From DALYJJ01 sp031969915 (GTDB taxonomy: Bacteria; Acidobacteriota; Terriglobia; Bryobacterales; Bryobacteraceae), in the NCBI GenBank assembly GCA_031969915.1, contig DALYJJ010000080.1, positions 1-28,686 on the forward strand: a stretch of 28,686 nt of DNA, read 5' to 3'. The notes beneath the pieces were generated by a model that saw nothing but the letters and a program-made list of their open reading frames with translations, made no database searches and was not told the DNA's origin. A program made the position numbers and the translations under genes. Numbering within the stretch: position 1 is the stretch's first letter; each line of letters begins with the position of its first letter. Positions 1 through 6,923 of the stretch are shown one piece after another.

Positions 1-119
1 CCTCTCGGCGGTTTCCAGGATCTTGGCGGCGTTGGCGAGGAACAGGCTCACACTCCTGCTTATCGCCCCGAGCGCGCCCCCCGTGAGCGTTTCTTCCGGT
101 TCGCCTGCCGCGCCGGCCT
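1..119 (-). other. Window edge: open frame beyond the SDR gene, no confirmed gene
   Basis: On the minus strand the stretch after the SDR stop has one frame open to the window edge. It contains a GTG at 51-49 followed by a plausible N-terminal sequence (MSLFLANAAKILETAE). There is no ATG, and the only AGGAG lies one base before that GTG, too close for normal initiation. It may be the first 17 codons of the next operon gene, or chance coding potential in GC-rich DNA. I do not call a gene. Confidence 0.2.
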
Positions 120-851
120 CTATCGCTGGCTCAACCCGCCGTCCACGGCGAGCAACTGCCCGGTGACGAAGATCGGCGCCCGCAGGAAGTACGCCACCGC
201 GTCGGCCACCTCGGCGGCATCGCCCGCGCGCTTCATCGGCGTGGCCCGGACCATCGCGAGCGCGGCGTCGTTCAGGTCGTTGAAGTCAATCACGCCGGGC
301 GCCACCGTGTTGACGCTGATCTGGGGCGCCAACGCCTTGGCCAGCGCCCGCGTCATGTGAATCACGCCGGCCTTCGAGGCGCAGTAGTGCACGTGCTCCG
401 GCCAGGGACGGATCCCGCCCAGCGAACTGAGGTTCACGATCCGGCCGCCACCGCCGCGCTGCATCAGCTTCGCGCCCTGCTGGCAGCAGAAGAACACCGC
501 CTTCAGGTTCACGGAGTGAATGAAGTCCCAGTCCGCCTCGGTGACCTGTAGCGGATCGAACTTCGTGAAGCGCGCCGCGTTGTTCACCAGTCCGTCCAGG
601 CGCCCCAGCCGTTCGCCCACTTCTCCGAACAGCCGCTCGATCGCCGTCACCGATTCCAGATCCGCCTGAAACAGCGGCGCGCCCCCGCACTCTTCGGCCG
701 TGCGCCGCGCTTCGGCCTCTGAGCCGCCGTAGTGGATCGCCACGCGGGCGCCCTCCTGGTGCAGCCGCAACGCGATGGCGCGCCCGATGCGCTTCGCCGC
801 TCCGGTCACCAGAATCGTCTTCCCCGCCAGCTCACCGCTCGGGATCGCCAT
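120..851 (-). CDS. SDR-family oxidoreductase, pteridine-reductase-like motif
   Basis: Classical short-chain dehydrogenase/reductase of 243 aa, the usual length, predicted cytosolic and NAD(P)H-dependent. The Rossmann nucleotide motif at residues 16-23 reads TGAAKRIG, that is TGxxxRxG instead of the usual TGxxxGxG. This variant is characteristic of pteridine reductases and FolM-like enzymes. Also visible are NNAA near 90-93, a catalytic serine in NLSS (142-143), the Y156-x3-K160 pair (HYCASK) and a C-terminal GQLLAVDGG. The ATG at 851 is chosen because AGGAGG sits 9 bases upstream (861-866), inside the end of the MFS gene. An in-frame start at 878 lacks such a site. It is the last recognised gene of the six-gene operon and overlaps the MFS gene by 20 bases. 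The substrate is unknown. The motif suggests a pterin, but FabG-like roles cannot be excluded. Confidence 0.9.
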   Translation of the reverse strand: MAIPSGELAGKTILVTGAAKRIGRAIALRLHQEGARVAIHYGGSEAEARRTAEECGGAPLFQADLESVTAIERLFGEVGERLGRLDGLVNNAARFTKFDPLQVTEADWDFIHSVNLKAVFFCCQQGAKLMQRGGGGRIVNLSSLGGIRPWPEHVHYCASKAGVIHMTRALAKALAPQISVNTVAPGVIDFNDLNDAALAMVRATPMKRAGDAAEVADAVAYFLRAPIFVTGQLLAVDGGLSQR

Positions 852-2130
852 GCACCTCCACCTCCTTTGGATCCACACCCGCCAGCGGCGGCTCCACCAG
901 CCTGCCGCTCCAATGGAACCATCCCCACATCGCCGCGGTCATCGAACTCAGGCAGCCCGCCACCACTCCGATCACGCGCGGCGAGACGTGTTCGGAGGCG
1001 AAACCCGCTCCCGTCATCGAGAGCATCATCGTCGACCAGGTCAACGACTCGATGGTGGAGAAAACGCGCCCGCGAAAGGCATCCGGCACATGGCGCAGCA
1101 ACTGCGAGAAGTTCATTACCGCGCTCACCGCCACCGCGCCGCGCGAAATCGCCATGAAGATGAGCGCCTGCCAGAACTGCGGCGCCTGCGCGAACAGCAC
1201 GTAGGAGCCGCCGTGGATGACGTAGCAAACGATCACCGCGCGCTTGTAGCCGTTAAAGGAGAGGCGGTCGCCGATGCGGTGGACGACGGCGCCCCCGAGC
1301 AACAGCCCGATGCCCGCGCACCCCCACAGCATGCCGATGCCGCCCGGCCCCCGGTTGAACACCGCTTCGCCGAAGAGCGGGAACAATACCTGCGCCGCGC
1401 CTCCGCCCGTGGCCCAGCCGACATGCACCAGGCCGATCGCGAACAGCAGTGGCGTGGCGGCCATGTAGCGCAGACCCTGCGCGTACTCGCTCCACGGCCG
1501 CACGACGTCGCTTTCCGTCAGCGCCTCGCGAAGGGCCTTGAATCCCTTCTTGACGCGCAGGCGCGAGATCGCCCAAGCCGAAAAGAGAAACGACAGCGCG
1601 TTGAAGACGAACGCCCACTCGTAGCCGAACTGCACCACGCTCGCGCCGCCCAGGAAGCTGCCCAACGTGAGCGCCGTCCACTGCGTGGTCTGGGTGAGCG
1701 TGTTGGCGGTGTGCAGTTCCTCCCGGGAGGTGATGGTGGGCAGAATCGCCGCGCGCCCGCTGGTGAAGAACGGGCTCGCGAACATCAGCAGGCCGCTCAG
1801 CAGGTACAGGAGCCAGGCGTCGCCGCGGCCCACCGCGAAGATGAACAACACGGCCACCACCGCGCGCACCAGGTCGCTCCAGATCATGATCCGCTTGCGG
1901 TCCAACCGGTCCAGCAGAATACCCGCCAGCGGCCCCGCCAGCACGGCCGGAATCGCGCGCGAGAGCATCAACGCGCTCACCACCAGCCCCGACCCCGTAT
2001 TCGCCAGCGCCAGGCTGAACACCGCGATCGTGTTGAAGTGGTCGCCCACTTCGCTCACCACCTGGCCCATCCACGTGTAGCGATAATTCGGGTTCTGCCG
2101 GAGCAGTTGGAGAAAGCCGGGCCGCGCCAT
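832..2130 (-). CDS. MFS transporter (EntS/MFS_3-like efflux type)
   Basis: Integral membrane protein of 432 aa with about 11-12 hydrophobic segments, the size of a 12-TM major facilitator. A motif-A-like loop (LLDRLDRKRIM) between the second and third helices is typical of drug/proton antiporters. The N terminus (LLRQNPNYRYTWMGQVVS) and the overall composition resemble the MFS_3 group that includes enterobactin exporter EntS and macrolide exporters. The ATG at 2130 shares one base with the TGA of the upstream EamA gene (TGATG), and GGAG lies about 8 bases upstream, so translation is probably coupled. Its last codons carry the ribosome-binding site of the following reductase gene. The substrate cannot be read from sequence. 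Sharing an operon with an amino-acid-type racemase hints at a small metabolite (inference). Confidence 0.88.
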   Translation of the reverse strand: MARPGFLQLLRQNPNYRYTWMGQVVSEVGDHFNTIAVFSLALANTGSGLVVSALMLSRAIPAVLAGPLAGILLDRLDRKRIMIWSDLVRAVVAVLFIFAVGRGDAWLLYLLSGLLMFASPFFTSGRAAILPTITSREELHTANTLTQTTQWTALTLGSFLGGASVVQFGYEWAFVFNALSFLFSAWAISRLRVKKGFKALREALTESDVVRPWSEYAQGLRYMAATPLLFAIGLVHVGWATGGGAAQVLFPLFGEAVFNRGPGGIGMLWGCAGIGLLLGGAVVHRIGDRLSFNGYKRAVIVCYVIHGGSYVLFAQAPQFWQALIFMAISRGAVAVSAVMNFSQLLRHVPDAFRGRVFSTIESLTWSTMMLSMTGAGFASEHVSPRVIGVVAGCLSSMTAAMWGWFHWSGRLVEPPLAGVDPKEVEVHGDPER

Positions 2131-3026
2131 CAGGCCCGCTCCGTCAGCCACACGCCAGCCAGCACCAGGCCGCCGCCCAGCAGGAGCGAACCGGTGACCT
2201 GTTCGCCCAGCAGCGGAATCGCGAGCACCGTGGCCAGCAGCGGCTGGCAGTAGGAGAACGCCGAAAGGCGCGAGGCCGGAATCCAAACGAGCGCCCAGTA
2301 ATAGATCAGGTACGCGACGACCGAGGGAAAGACGGCCATGTAGAGAAGGCTCGCCCAGCCCGCCGCGCTGACCTGCGCGAAACCGAAGTTGCGCGCCGAG
2401 ACAAAGGTCAGCGGGGCCAGCAGCAACGACCCTCCGACGTAGGCGAAGGTGTTCACCGTAATGCTGCCGTGCACGGTGGTGGATTCCTTGCCGAACACCG
2501 TGAACACGGAGAACGCCACCGCCGCGGCGAGGATCAGCATGTCGCCGGCGAACGTCGCTCCGCTGCCGCCGTTCCGCTGCAACGCCGCCACGCCGGCAAG
2601 GGCCACCGCCATGCCGCCGGCCTTGCGGAAGGTGAAGCGCTCCAGGCCCCGCACCGCCGCCAGGCTGAGCACGATCACCGGCGTCAGCCCGATGACGATT
2701 GCCGCGTGCGCCACGCTGGTCCGCTGCAGGCCGAATACAAAGAAGAGCTGATTCAGGAAGACCCCGAGCACGCCCAGCAGCACCAGCACGGGCACGTCCG
2801 CGCGGCTCCAGGATCGCTTGCGTCCGCGGGTCTTCGAAAGATACAGCGGCAGAATCAGAAGGCCCGCGACGGTCGTCCGCAAGCACGCCAGCAGCAGCGG
2901 ATCAAAGTCCCGCAGTGCGTACTTGCCGATGATGAAGTTCAGCGCCCACACCAGCACCATGAGCGCGATCAGACTGTAGAGTTCGAGCGTGGAGGGGCGG
3001 CGCGTGTGCGCGTCGCCTCGGCTCAA
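2130..3026 (-). CDS. EamA/DMT-family transporter, TTG start
   Basis: Drug/metabolite transporter of 298 aa, the standard length, with about ten hydrophobic helices forming two EamA halves (roughly residues 15-145 and 160-295). Family members commonly export amino acids or related metabolites. The start is unusual. No ATG lies near the family N terminus, but a TTG at 3026 overlaps the TGA of the upstream enolase-family gene (TTGA), and GAGGAG lies 8 bases before it. That gives a protein starting MSRGDAHTRRPSTLELYSLIA, with the first helix in the expected place. An in-frame ATG near the start of helix 1 would truncate it. The gene overlaps its neighbours by four bases upstream and one base downstream. 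Its position right after the racemase-like enzyme suggests it moves that pathway's substrate or product (inference). Confidence 0.88.
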   Translation of the reverse strand: MSRGDAHTRRPSTLELYSLIALMVLVWALNFIIGKYALRDFDPLLLACLRTTVAGLLILPLYLSKTRGRKRSWSRADVPVLVLLGVLGVFLNQLFFVFGLQRTSVAHAAIVIGLTPVIVLSLAAVRGLERFTFRKAGGMAVALAGVAALQRNGGSGATFAGDMLILAAAVAFSVFTVFGKESTTVHGSITVNTFAYVGGSLLLAPLTFVSARNFGFAQVSAAGWASLLYMAVFPSVVAYLIYYWALVWIPASRLSAFSYCQPLLATVLAIPLLGEQVTGSLLLGGGLVLAGVWLTERA

Positions 3027-4132
3027 CGGATCGTCTCCTCGCGCACCGTCAGGCTCTGCAAATAGTCCGTGTCGAGATCGAACCCGAAGCCTGGTTCGTC
3101 GCGGACGGTGATCGTCCCGCGGGCGGAGACTTCCACTTCGGGGCGAATGATGTCCCTCTTCCAATACCGCTTGCTCGCGCTCACGTCGCCCGGCAGCACA
3201 AAGTTCGGCAGCGTGGAGAGAGCGATGTTGTGCGCCCGGCCAACGCCCGCCTCCAGCATGCCGCCGCACCACACGGGCACGTTCGCCGGCTGCGCCACGT
3301 CGTGCACCCGCTTGGCTTCCAGGAACCCGCCCACGCGCCCCAGCTTGATGTTGATGATCCGGCAAGCGCCCATGCGGATCGCCTGCTCAGCGTGGTGCGC
3401 GGAGCGGATGCACTCGTCCAGACAGATCGGCGTATCCAGCTTGGCCTGCAACTGCACGTGGTCGACGATCTCGTCGTGCGCGAGCGGCTGCTCGATCATC
3501 ATCAGGTAGAATTCGTCGAGCGCCTTCAGCCGGTCCACGTCCTTCAGCGTGTAAGCGGAGTTCGCGTCCCCCATCAGCTTGATCGACGGGAACTCGCGCC
3601 GCACTTCGCGCATCACGTCGATGTCCCAGCCGGGCTTGATCTTGATCTTGATCCGTTGGTAGCCGGCGCTCACTTCGGTCTCGATCTTCTTCAGCAGTTC
3701 CGGGATGCTGTTCTGAATGCCGATCGAAACGCCGGCCGGGATCTCCTTGCGCGCACCGCCGCCGATCTGCTGCCAAAGGGGCCGGCCGTTCATCCGGGCC
3801 TCCAAGTCCCACACCGCCACTTCCAGGCCGCCGCGCGCCATGTTGTGGCCGCGGATCTTCGATGTGAGCGGGGCCACCGAGGCCGCCCCCGCCAGATCCT
3901 GCCCCAGGACCATCGGTGCGATGTAGTCCTTCAGCAGCAGCCACGCCGCGTCGGTCCATTCTTCGTTATAAAAGGGGTTCTCGCCGCAGGTGACCTCTCC
4001 CCAGCCGGAAACGCCCCCGGCGGCGGCTTCCACCACGAGGATCCGCCGTTCATAGGTGCGGCCGAAACTGGTCTCGAAGAAATGCACCAGCGGCAGCCGG
4101 ATCTCGCGCAAAATCACTCTATCGAGCTTCAT
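3023..4132 (-). CDS. menC: Enolase-superfamily OSBS/N-succinylamino-acid racemase
   Basis: Protein of 369 aa of the MenC/NSAR branch of the enolase superfamily. The members either make o-succinylbenzoate for menaquinone or racemise N-succinylamino acids. All catalytic residues are present: the K-x-K pair at K162/K164 before PGWD; metal ligands D189 (GDANSAY), E214 (IEQP) and D239 (LDEC); and the second general base K263 (NIKLGRVGG). These numbers match those known for the Amycolatopsis racemase. The C-terminal capping stretch MLEAGVGRAHNIALSTLPNF is typical of this branch. Other men genes are absent here, whereas a GNAT acyltransferase lies directly upstream with a 14-base overlap, an arrangement known for succinylamino-acid racemase clusters. 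I therefore lean towards racemase function, possibly promiscuous. The menC symbol denotes the family only. Confidence 0.85.
   Translation of the reverse strand: MKLDRVILREIRLPLVHFFETSFGRTYERRILVVEAAAGGVSGWGEVTCGENPFYNEEWTDAAWLLLKDYIAPMVLGQDLAGAASVAPLTSKIRGHNMARGGLEVAVWDLEARMNGRPLWQQIGGGARKEIPAGVSIGIQNSIPELLKKIETEVSAGYQRIKIKIKPGWDIDVMREVRREFPSIKLMGDANSAYTLKDVDRLKALDEFYLMMIEQPLAHDEIVDHVQLQAKLDTPICLDECIRSAHHAEQAIRMGACRIINIKLGRVGGFLEAKRVHDVAQPANVPVWCGGMLEAGVGRAHNIALSTLPNFVLPGDVSASKRYWKRDIIRPEVEVSARGTITVRDEPGFGFDLDTDYLQSLTVREETIR
3035..3040 (-). promoter_or_regulatory. Shine-Dalgarno site fixing the TTG start of the EamA gene
   Basis: GAGGAG on the minus strand, inside the last codons of the enolase-family gene and 8 bases before the TTG at 3026. 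It is the only good ribosome site near the family-consistent N terminus, so it decides the start. Confidence 0.65.
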
Positions 4133-4889
4133 CGAAAACCCCCAGCAGATAAGTCCCGCCCTCGCCGTTGCGCTCCACGCCGACCACCGCCAACCCGTTG
4201 CTGAAGTGTTCCAGGAACTGTTCGCTGACGCGCTGCTGAAAGGCTCGCGCGCGCTTCGGATCGTCGCGCTTCAGATCCGCGATTCCTCCAGGCACATCGA
4301 TCCGGGCCTGAATCAGCGGGCGCTGCACGGGCTTGCCTGCCACCGCCGCTTCCACGCGCGGCGACCGGATGTACCATTCGGCAACGCAGCGGTCCGTGGG
4401 CAAACCGCCGTGCAGATGACTGGTCGTGGCGCCGTATTGGTTCAGCACGTACCGCCGCACTACGGCGCCCAGCCGCTCCATGTTGAAATACGCGTTCTTG
4501 ATCTCGAGCGGATCGAAGGTCCATTCGATCAGCTCGATGCCCCGGGCGAGCGCCTCTTCGCGCTGCGCCAGCTTGAGCGAACGCCCGACACCGGAATTGC
4601 GATACTCCGCCAGCACGCCGAGCATGTGGCTGTGCAGGTAGGTCTTGCCCCCCGCCTTCAGGCCGGGAATCGCCAGGCAAAACGCCACCATGCGCCCTTT
4701 GTCGAAGGCTCCGAAAGCCTGGCCGCCCACCTTGGTGGCCACCACGAACAAACGCACCGGCAGCAGTTCGATCTCTTCGAAGCCCCAGATCGTCTTCTGC
4801 AGGCGCACCGCCTCGCCGAACTCGGCATGGGTGGTCAACGCGCGCACCTCGAGCGAAGGCTTCACTCGGCCCGCTTCGCTTCCTGCCAT
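4119..4889 (-). CDS. GNAT-family N-acyltransferase (COG3375-like)
   Basis: Predicted GNAT-fold acyl-CoA transferase of 256 aa. The acyl-CoA-binding region is visible as SHMLGVLAEYRNSGVGRSLK (about residues 87-106), the motif-A pattern V-x3-R/Q-x-x-G-x-G/A with G-V-G-R. The following block (LIEWTFDPLEIKNAYFNMERLGAVVRRY) is typical of the COG3375 group that neighbours N-acylamino-acid racemases. In characterised clusters such a protein succinylates amino acids, which the racemase then interconverts. That is the likeliest role here (inference from context). The ATG at 4889 has GGAGG four bases upstream and overlaps mazG by 28 bases. A GTG at 4865 overlapping the mazG TGA (GTGA) is an alternative that removes eight residues. 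The 3' end overlaps the racemase start by 14 bases. Confidence 0.82.
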   Translation of the reverse strand: MAGSEAGRVKPSLEVRALTTHAEFGEAVRLQKTIWGFEEIELLPVRLFVVATKVGGQAFGAFDKGRMVAFCLAIPGLKAGGKTYLHSHMLGVLAEYRNSGVGRSLKLAQREEALARGIELIEWTFDPLEIKNAYFNMERLGAVVRRYVLNQYGATTSHLHGGLPTDRCVAEWYIRSPRVEAAVAGKPVQRPLIQARIDVPGGIADLKRDDPKRARAFQQRVSEQFLEHFSNGLAVVGVERNGEGGTYLLGVFDEAR

Positions 4890-5665
4890 AACGCCTCCAT
4901 CTCGTCGATCGCCGCCTCCGCCGGGGCCGCGCCACGTTTGGCCAACTCGCGTTCGACGTGTCCGAACCGCCGCCGGAACTTGGCGTTCGTGCGGCGCAGC
5001 GCCTGTTCCGCATCGATCCTCAGGAACCGCGAGAGATTCACCAGCACAAACAGCAGGTCGCCGATCTCGCCCTCCAGTTCGTCGCGGGAACCTTCCAGGC
5101 GCGCTTCCGCCAATTCGCCCAATTCCTCATGCAGCTTGGCGATCACTTCGTCCGCCGTGCGCCAGTCGAAGCCCACGCGCGCGGCCTTGTCCGTCAACTG
5201 CTGCGCTTCCATCAACGCCGGCAGCGCCTTCGGCACGCCGTCCAGTAATCCCTGCGGCGCCGCCGTCCCCTTGTCCTTTTTCTCCTCCGCCTTGATCTCG
5301 TCCCATCGCTTCTTCACGTCGTCGGGCGTGTTCGCGATGGCATCCTCAAAGACGTGGGGATGCCGCCGGATGAGCTTCTCGGAGATCGCTTCGAGCGGCC
5401 CGTCGATCGAGAAATGCCCCGCCTCCGCCGCCATCTGCGAATAGAAGACAGCCTGCAGGATAAAATCGCCAAGCTCCTCGGAAAGGTGCTCCCAATCCCT
5501 TCGCTCAATCGCGTCCAGGACTTCGTAGGTCTCCTCGATGGTGTATTGCTTGATCGAATCGAAGGTCTGTTCGCGGTCCCACGGGCAACCGCCCGGTGCG
5601 CGCAGGCGCGCCATGATGGCCACCAGCCGTTCGAACTTCTGTCCCGTTGTTAAGCCTGAATCCAC
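4862..5665 (-). CDS. mazG: Nucleoside triphosphate pyrophosphohydrolase MazG
   Basis: Full-length two-domain MazG (267 aa) that hydrolyses (d)NTPs to NMP plus pyrophosphate and cleans the nucleotide pool. The N-terminal domain has LRAPGGCPWD (21-30), the magnesium-binding EETYE (44-48) and EELGD (63-67), then KLIRRHPHVF (97-106). The second domain repeats the pattern with EELGELAEA and EIGDLLFVLVNLSRFLR. The start is a GTG at 5665, giving MDSGLTTGQKFERLVAIMARLRAP, which fits the family N terminus. No clear Shine-Dalgarno precedes it. It is the first gene of the six-gene minus-strand operon and diverges from the DUF1844 gene across 159 bases. MazG is probably a housekeeping passenger and not part of the downstream pathway. 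Confidence 0.95.
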   Translation of the reverse strand: MDSGLTTGQKFERLVAIMARLRAPGGCPWDREQTFDSIKQYTIEETYEVLDAIERRDWEHLSEELGDFILQAVFYSQMAAEAGHFSIDGPLEAISEKLIRRHPHVFEDAIANTPDDVKKRWDEIKAEEKKDKGTAAPQGLLDGVPKALPALMEAQQLTDKAARVGFDWRTADEVIAKLHEELGELAEARLEGSRDELEGEIGDLLFVLVNLSRFLRIDAEQALRRTNAKFRRRFGHVERELAKRGAAPAEAAIDEMEALWQEAKRAE

Positions 5666-5798
5666 GGAAGTGAGGTGCGTACCAGACTGCCAAGCCGAGA
5701 TCCCGCCGCCCGCGAGAGTGAGCCGCGGCCGCGGGAACGCCGGCGCCGCCCCTGCGAAAGGGCAGGCCCGCGGAGAGCGGTCTGACGTTCTTCGAGTT

Positions 5799-5804
5799 TA
5801 TCAT
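5799..5804 (+). promoter_or_regulatory. Candidate -10 box for the DUF1844-ribF operon
   Basis: TATCAT matches the sigma-70 -10 consensus at five of six positions and lies 20 bases before the first possible start codon at 5825, in the 159-base divergent gap after mazG. No matching -35 hexamer stands at 16-18 bases; CTGACG at 5782-5787 is only 11 bases away. The rest of the gap is GC-rich with small hairpins (CCTGC 5751-5755 with GCAGG 5762-5766) and no gene. Confidence 0.3.
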
Positions 5805-5824
5805 GCGCCTCCGAGCCCGCTAAA

Positions 5825-6133
5825 ATGGCGGAGATGAGCGAAGCAGCCGATTTCCCGCTCCCGCCCGCGACGTTCGAGTTTCTGGTCCTCAGTCTGAGAA
5901 CGCAGATTGAGATGCAACTCGGCCTGCTGCACTTCGGCGAGGAGAAAGACCGTCCCGCACCCGACCTCCGCCTGGCCCGGCATGGCATCGACATCCTGGC
6001 GATGCTTCTCGAGAAGACCAGCGGAAATCTCTCTTTGGACGAGAAACGCCTCCTTGAAAACAGCCTCACGGAGTTGCGTTTCCGCTTTGTACAGGTGGCC
6101 GAGGACACGCAGAAGAAGTCCGCGAATGCCTGA
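5825..6133 (+). CDS. DUF1844 protein
   Basis: Small soluble protein of 102 aa that matches the conserved DUF1844 core: PPATFEFLVLSLRTQIEMQL, then LHFGEEKDRPAPDLRLARHGIDILAML, EKTSGNL and LLENSLTELRFRFVQVAED. The family is widespread in Acidobacteriota and some Deltaproteobacteria, has no established biochemical role and is probably all-helical. Two ATGs are possible, at 5825 and at 5834 (MSEAADF); neither has a strong ribosome site, and the second gives the more usual family N terminus. The 3' end overlaps the metallo-hydrolase start by eight bases, so the genes are co-transcribed and probably co-translated. Confidence 0.88.
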   Translation: MAEMSEAADFPLPPATFEFLVLSLRTQIEMQLGLLHFGEEKDRPAPDLRLARHGIDILAMLLEKTSGNLSLDEKRLLENSLTELRFRFVQVAEDTQKKSANA

Positions 6134-6923
6134 TTCGCGGGACGCCCTTCGGATCACCGTTCTGGGCTCCGGCACCAGTGTCGGCGTTCCCACCATCGGC
6201 TGCCACTGCGACGTATGCCGGTCCTCCGATCCGCGCGATCAGCGGCTGCGGCCCTCGATCGTGGTCCGATGGCGGGAGCACAGCGTGCTCATCGACACCA
6301 CCCCCGATTTCCGCACGCAAGCGCTGCGCGCCGGCCTGGAGCGCATCGACGCCATCCTTTATACACACGCGCACGCCGACCACATCATGGGCCTCGACGA
6401 CGTGCGCCCCTTCAACTTCCGGCAGAGCGGTGCCATTCCGATCTACGGCTCGGAGGACACGCTGGCCGCCATCCGCCGGACGTTCGCCTACATCTTCGAG
6501 CAGCGCACCCACGATTCCCACGTTCCGCGAATCGAGACGCGAACCATCAACGGGGCCCCCGTTACTATCCACGATCTGGATTTCCTGCCCGTGCCCGTGC
6601 GGCATGGCAGCGGCGTGGTCTTCGGCTTCCGCTTCGGCGCCGCGGCGTACCTCACCGACCACAGCGAGATCCCGGAGGAATCGCTCGCACTGCTGGAGAA
6701 CCTGGACGTGCTCTTCCTCGACGCGCTCCGGTACAAGCCCCACCCCACCCATTCCACCGTGCAGAAGTCGCTCTCCTATGTGGAACGGCTGAAGCCCCGG
6801 CGCACGTTCTTCACCCACATCTGCCACGACCTGGGCCACGAGCGCGCCGAAAGCCTCCTGCCGGCGGACGTGCGCCTGGCCTACGACGGCCTGGAGATCG
6901 AAGTCGCCGGAGCCGGCGCATGA
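6126..6923 (+). CDS. MBL-fold metallo-hydrolase, PhnP-like
   Basis: Metallo-beta-lactamase-fold protein of 265 aa. The dinuclear metal motif HAHADH is at residues 81-86 (TH-x-H-x-DH type), preceded by LIDTTPDFR and followed by later ligands in YLTDHSE and THICHDLGH. An N-terminal cysteine cluster (C26, C28 and C31 in GCHCDVCRSSDPRDQRLRPS) is the structural zinc-site pattern of PhnP-type cyclic phosphodiesterases. No C-P lyase (phn) genes are nearby, so the substrate need not be phosphoribosyl cyclic phosphate. A general cyclic phosphodiesterase role is plausible. The ATG at 6126 overlaps DUF1844 by eight bases, and the TGA overlaps the ribF ATG (ATGA). Confidence 0.9.
   Translation: MPDSRDALRITVLGSGTSVGVPTIGCHCDVCRSSDPRDQRLRPSIVVRWREHSVLIDTTPDFRTQALRAGLERIDAILYTHAHADHIMGLDDVRPFNFRQSGAIPIYGSEDTLAAIRRTFAYIFEQRTHDSHVPRIETRTINGAPVTIHDLDFLPVPVRHGSGVVFGFRFGAAAYLTDHSEIPEESLALLENLDVLFLDALRYKPHPTHSTVQKSLSYVERLKPRRTFFTHICHDLGHERAESLLPADVRLAYDGLEIEVAGAGA

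Noticed and set aside
3023..4132. Firm assignment as menaquinone-pathway MenC
   Set aside because: No other men gene is present and the GNAT neighbour favours an N-acylamino-acid racemase; sequence alone does not separate the two.
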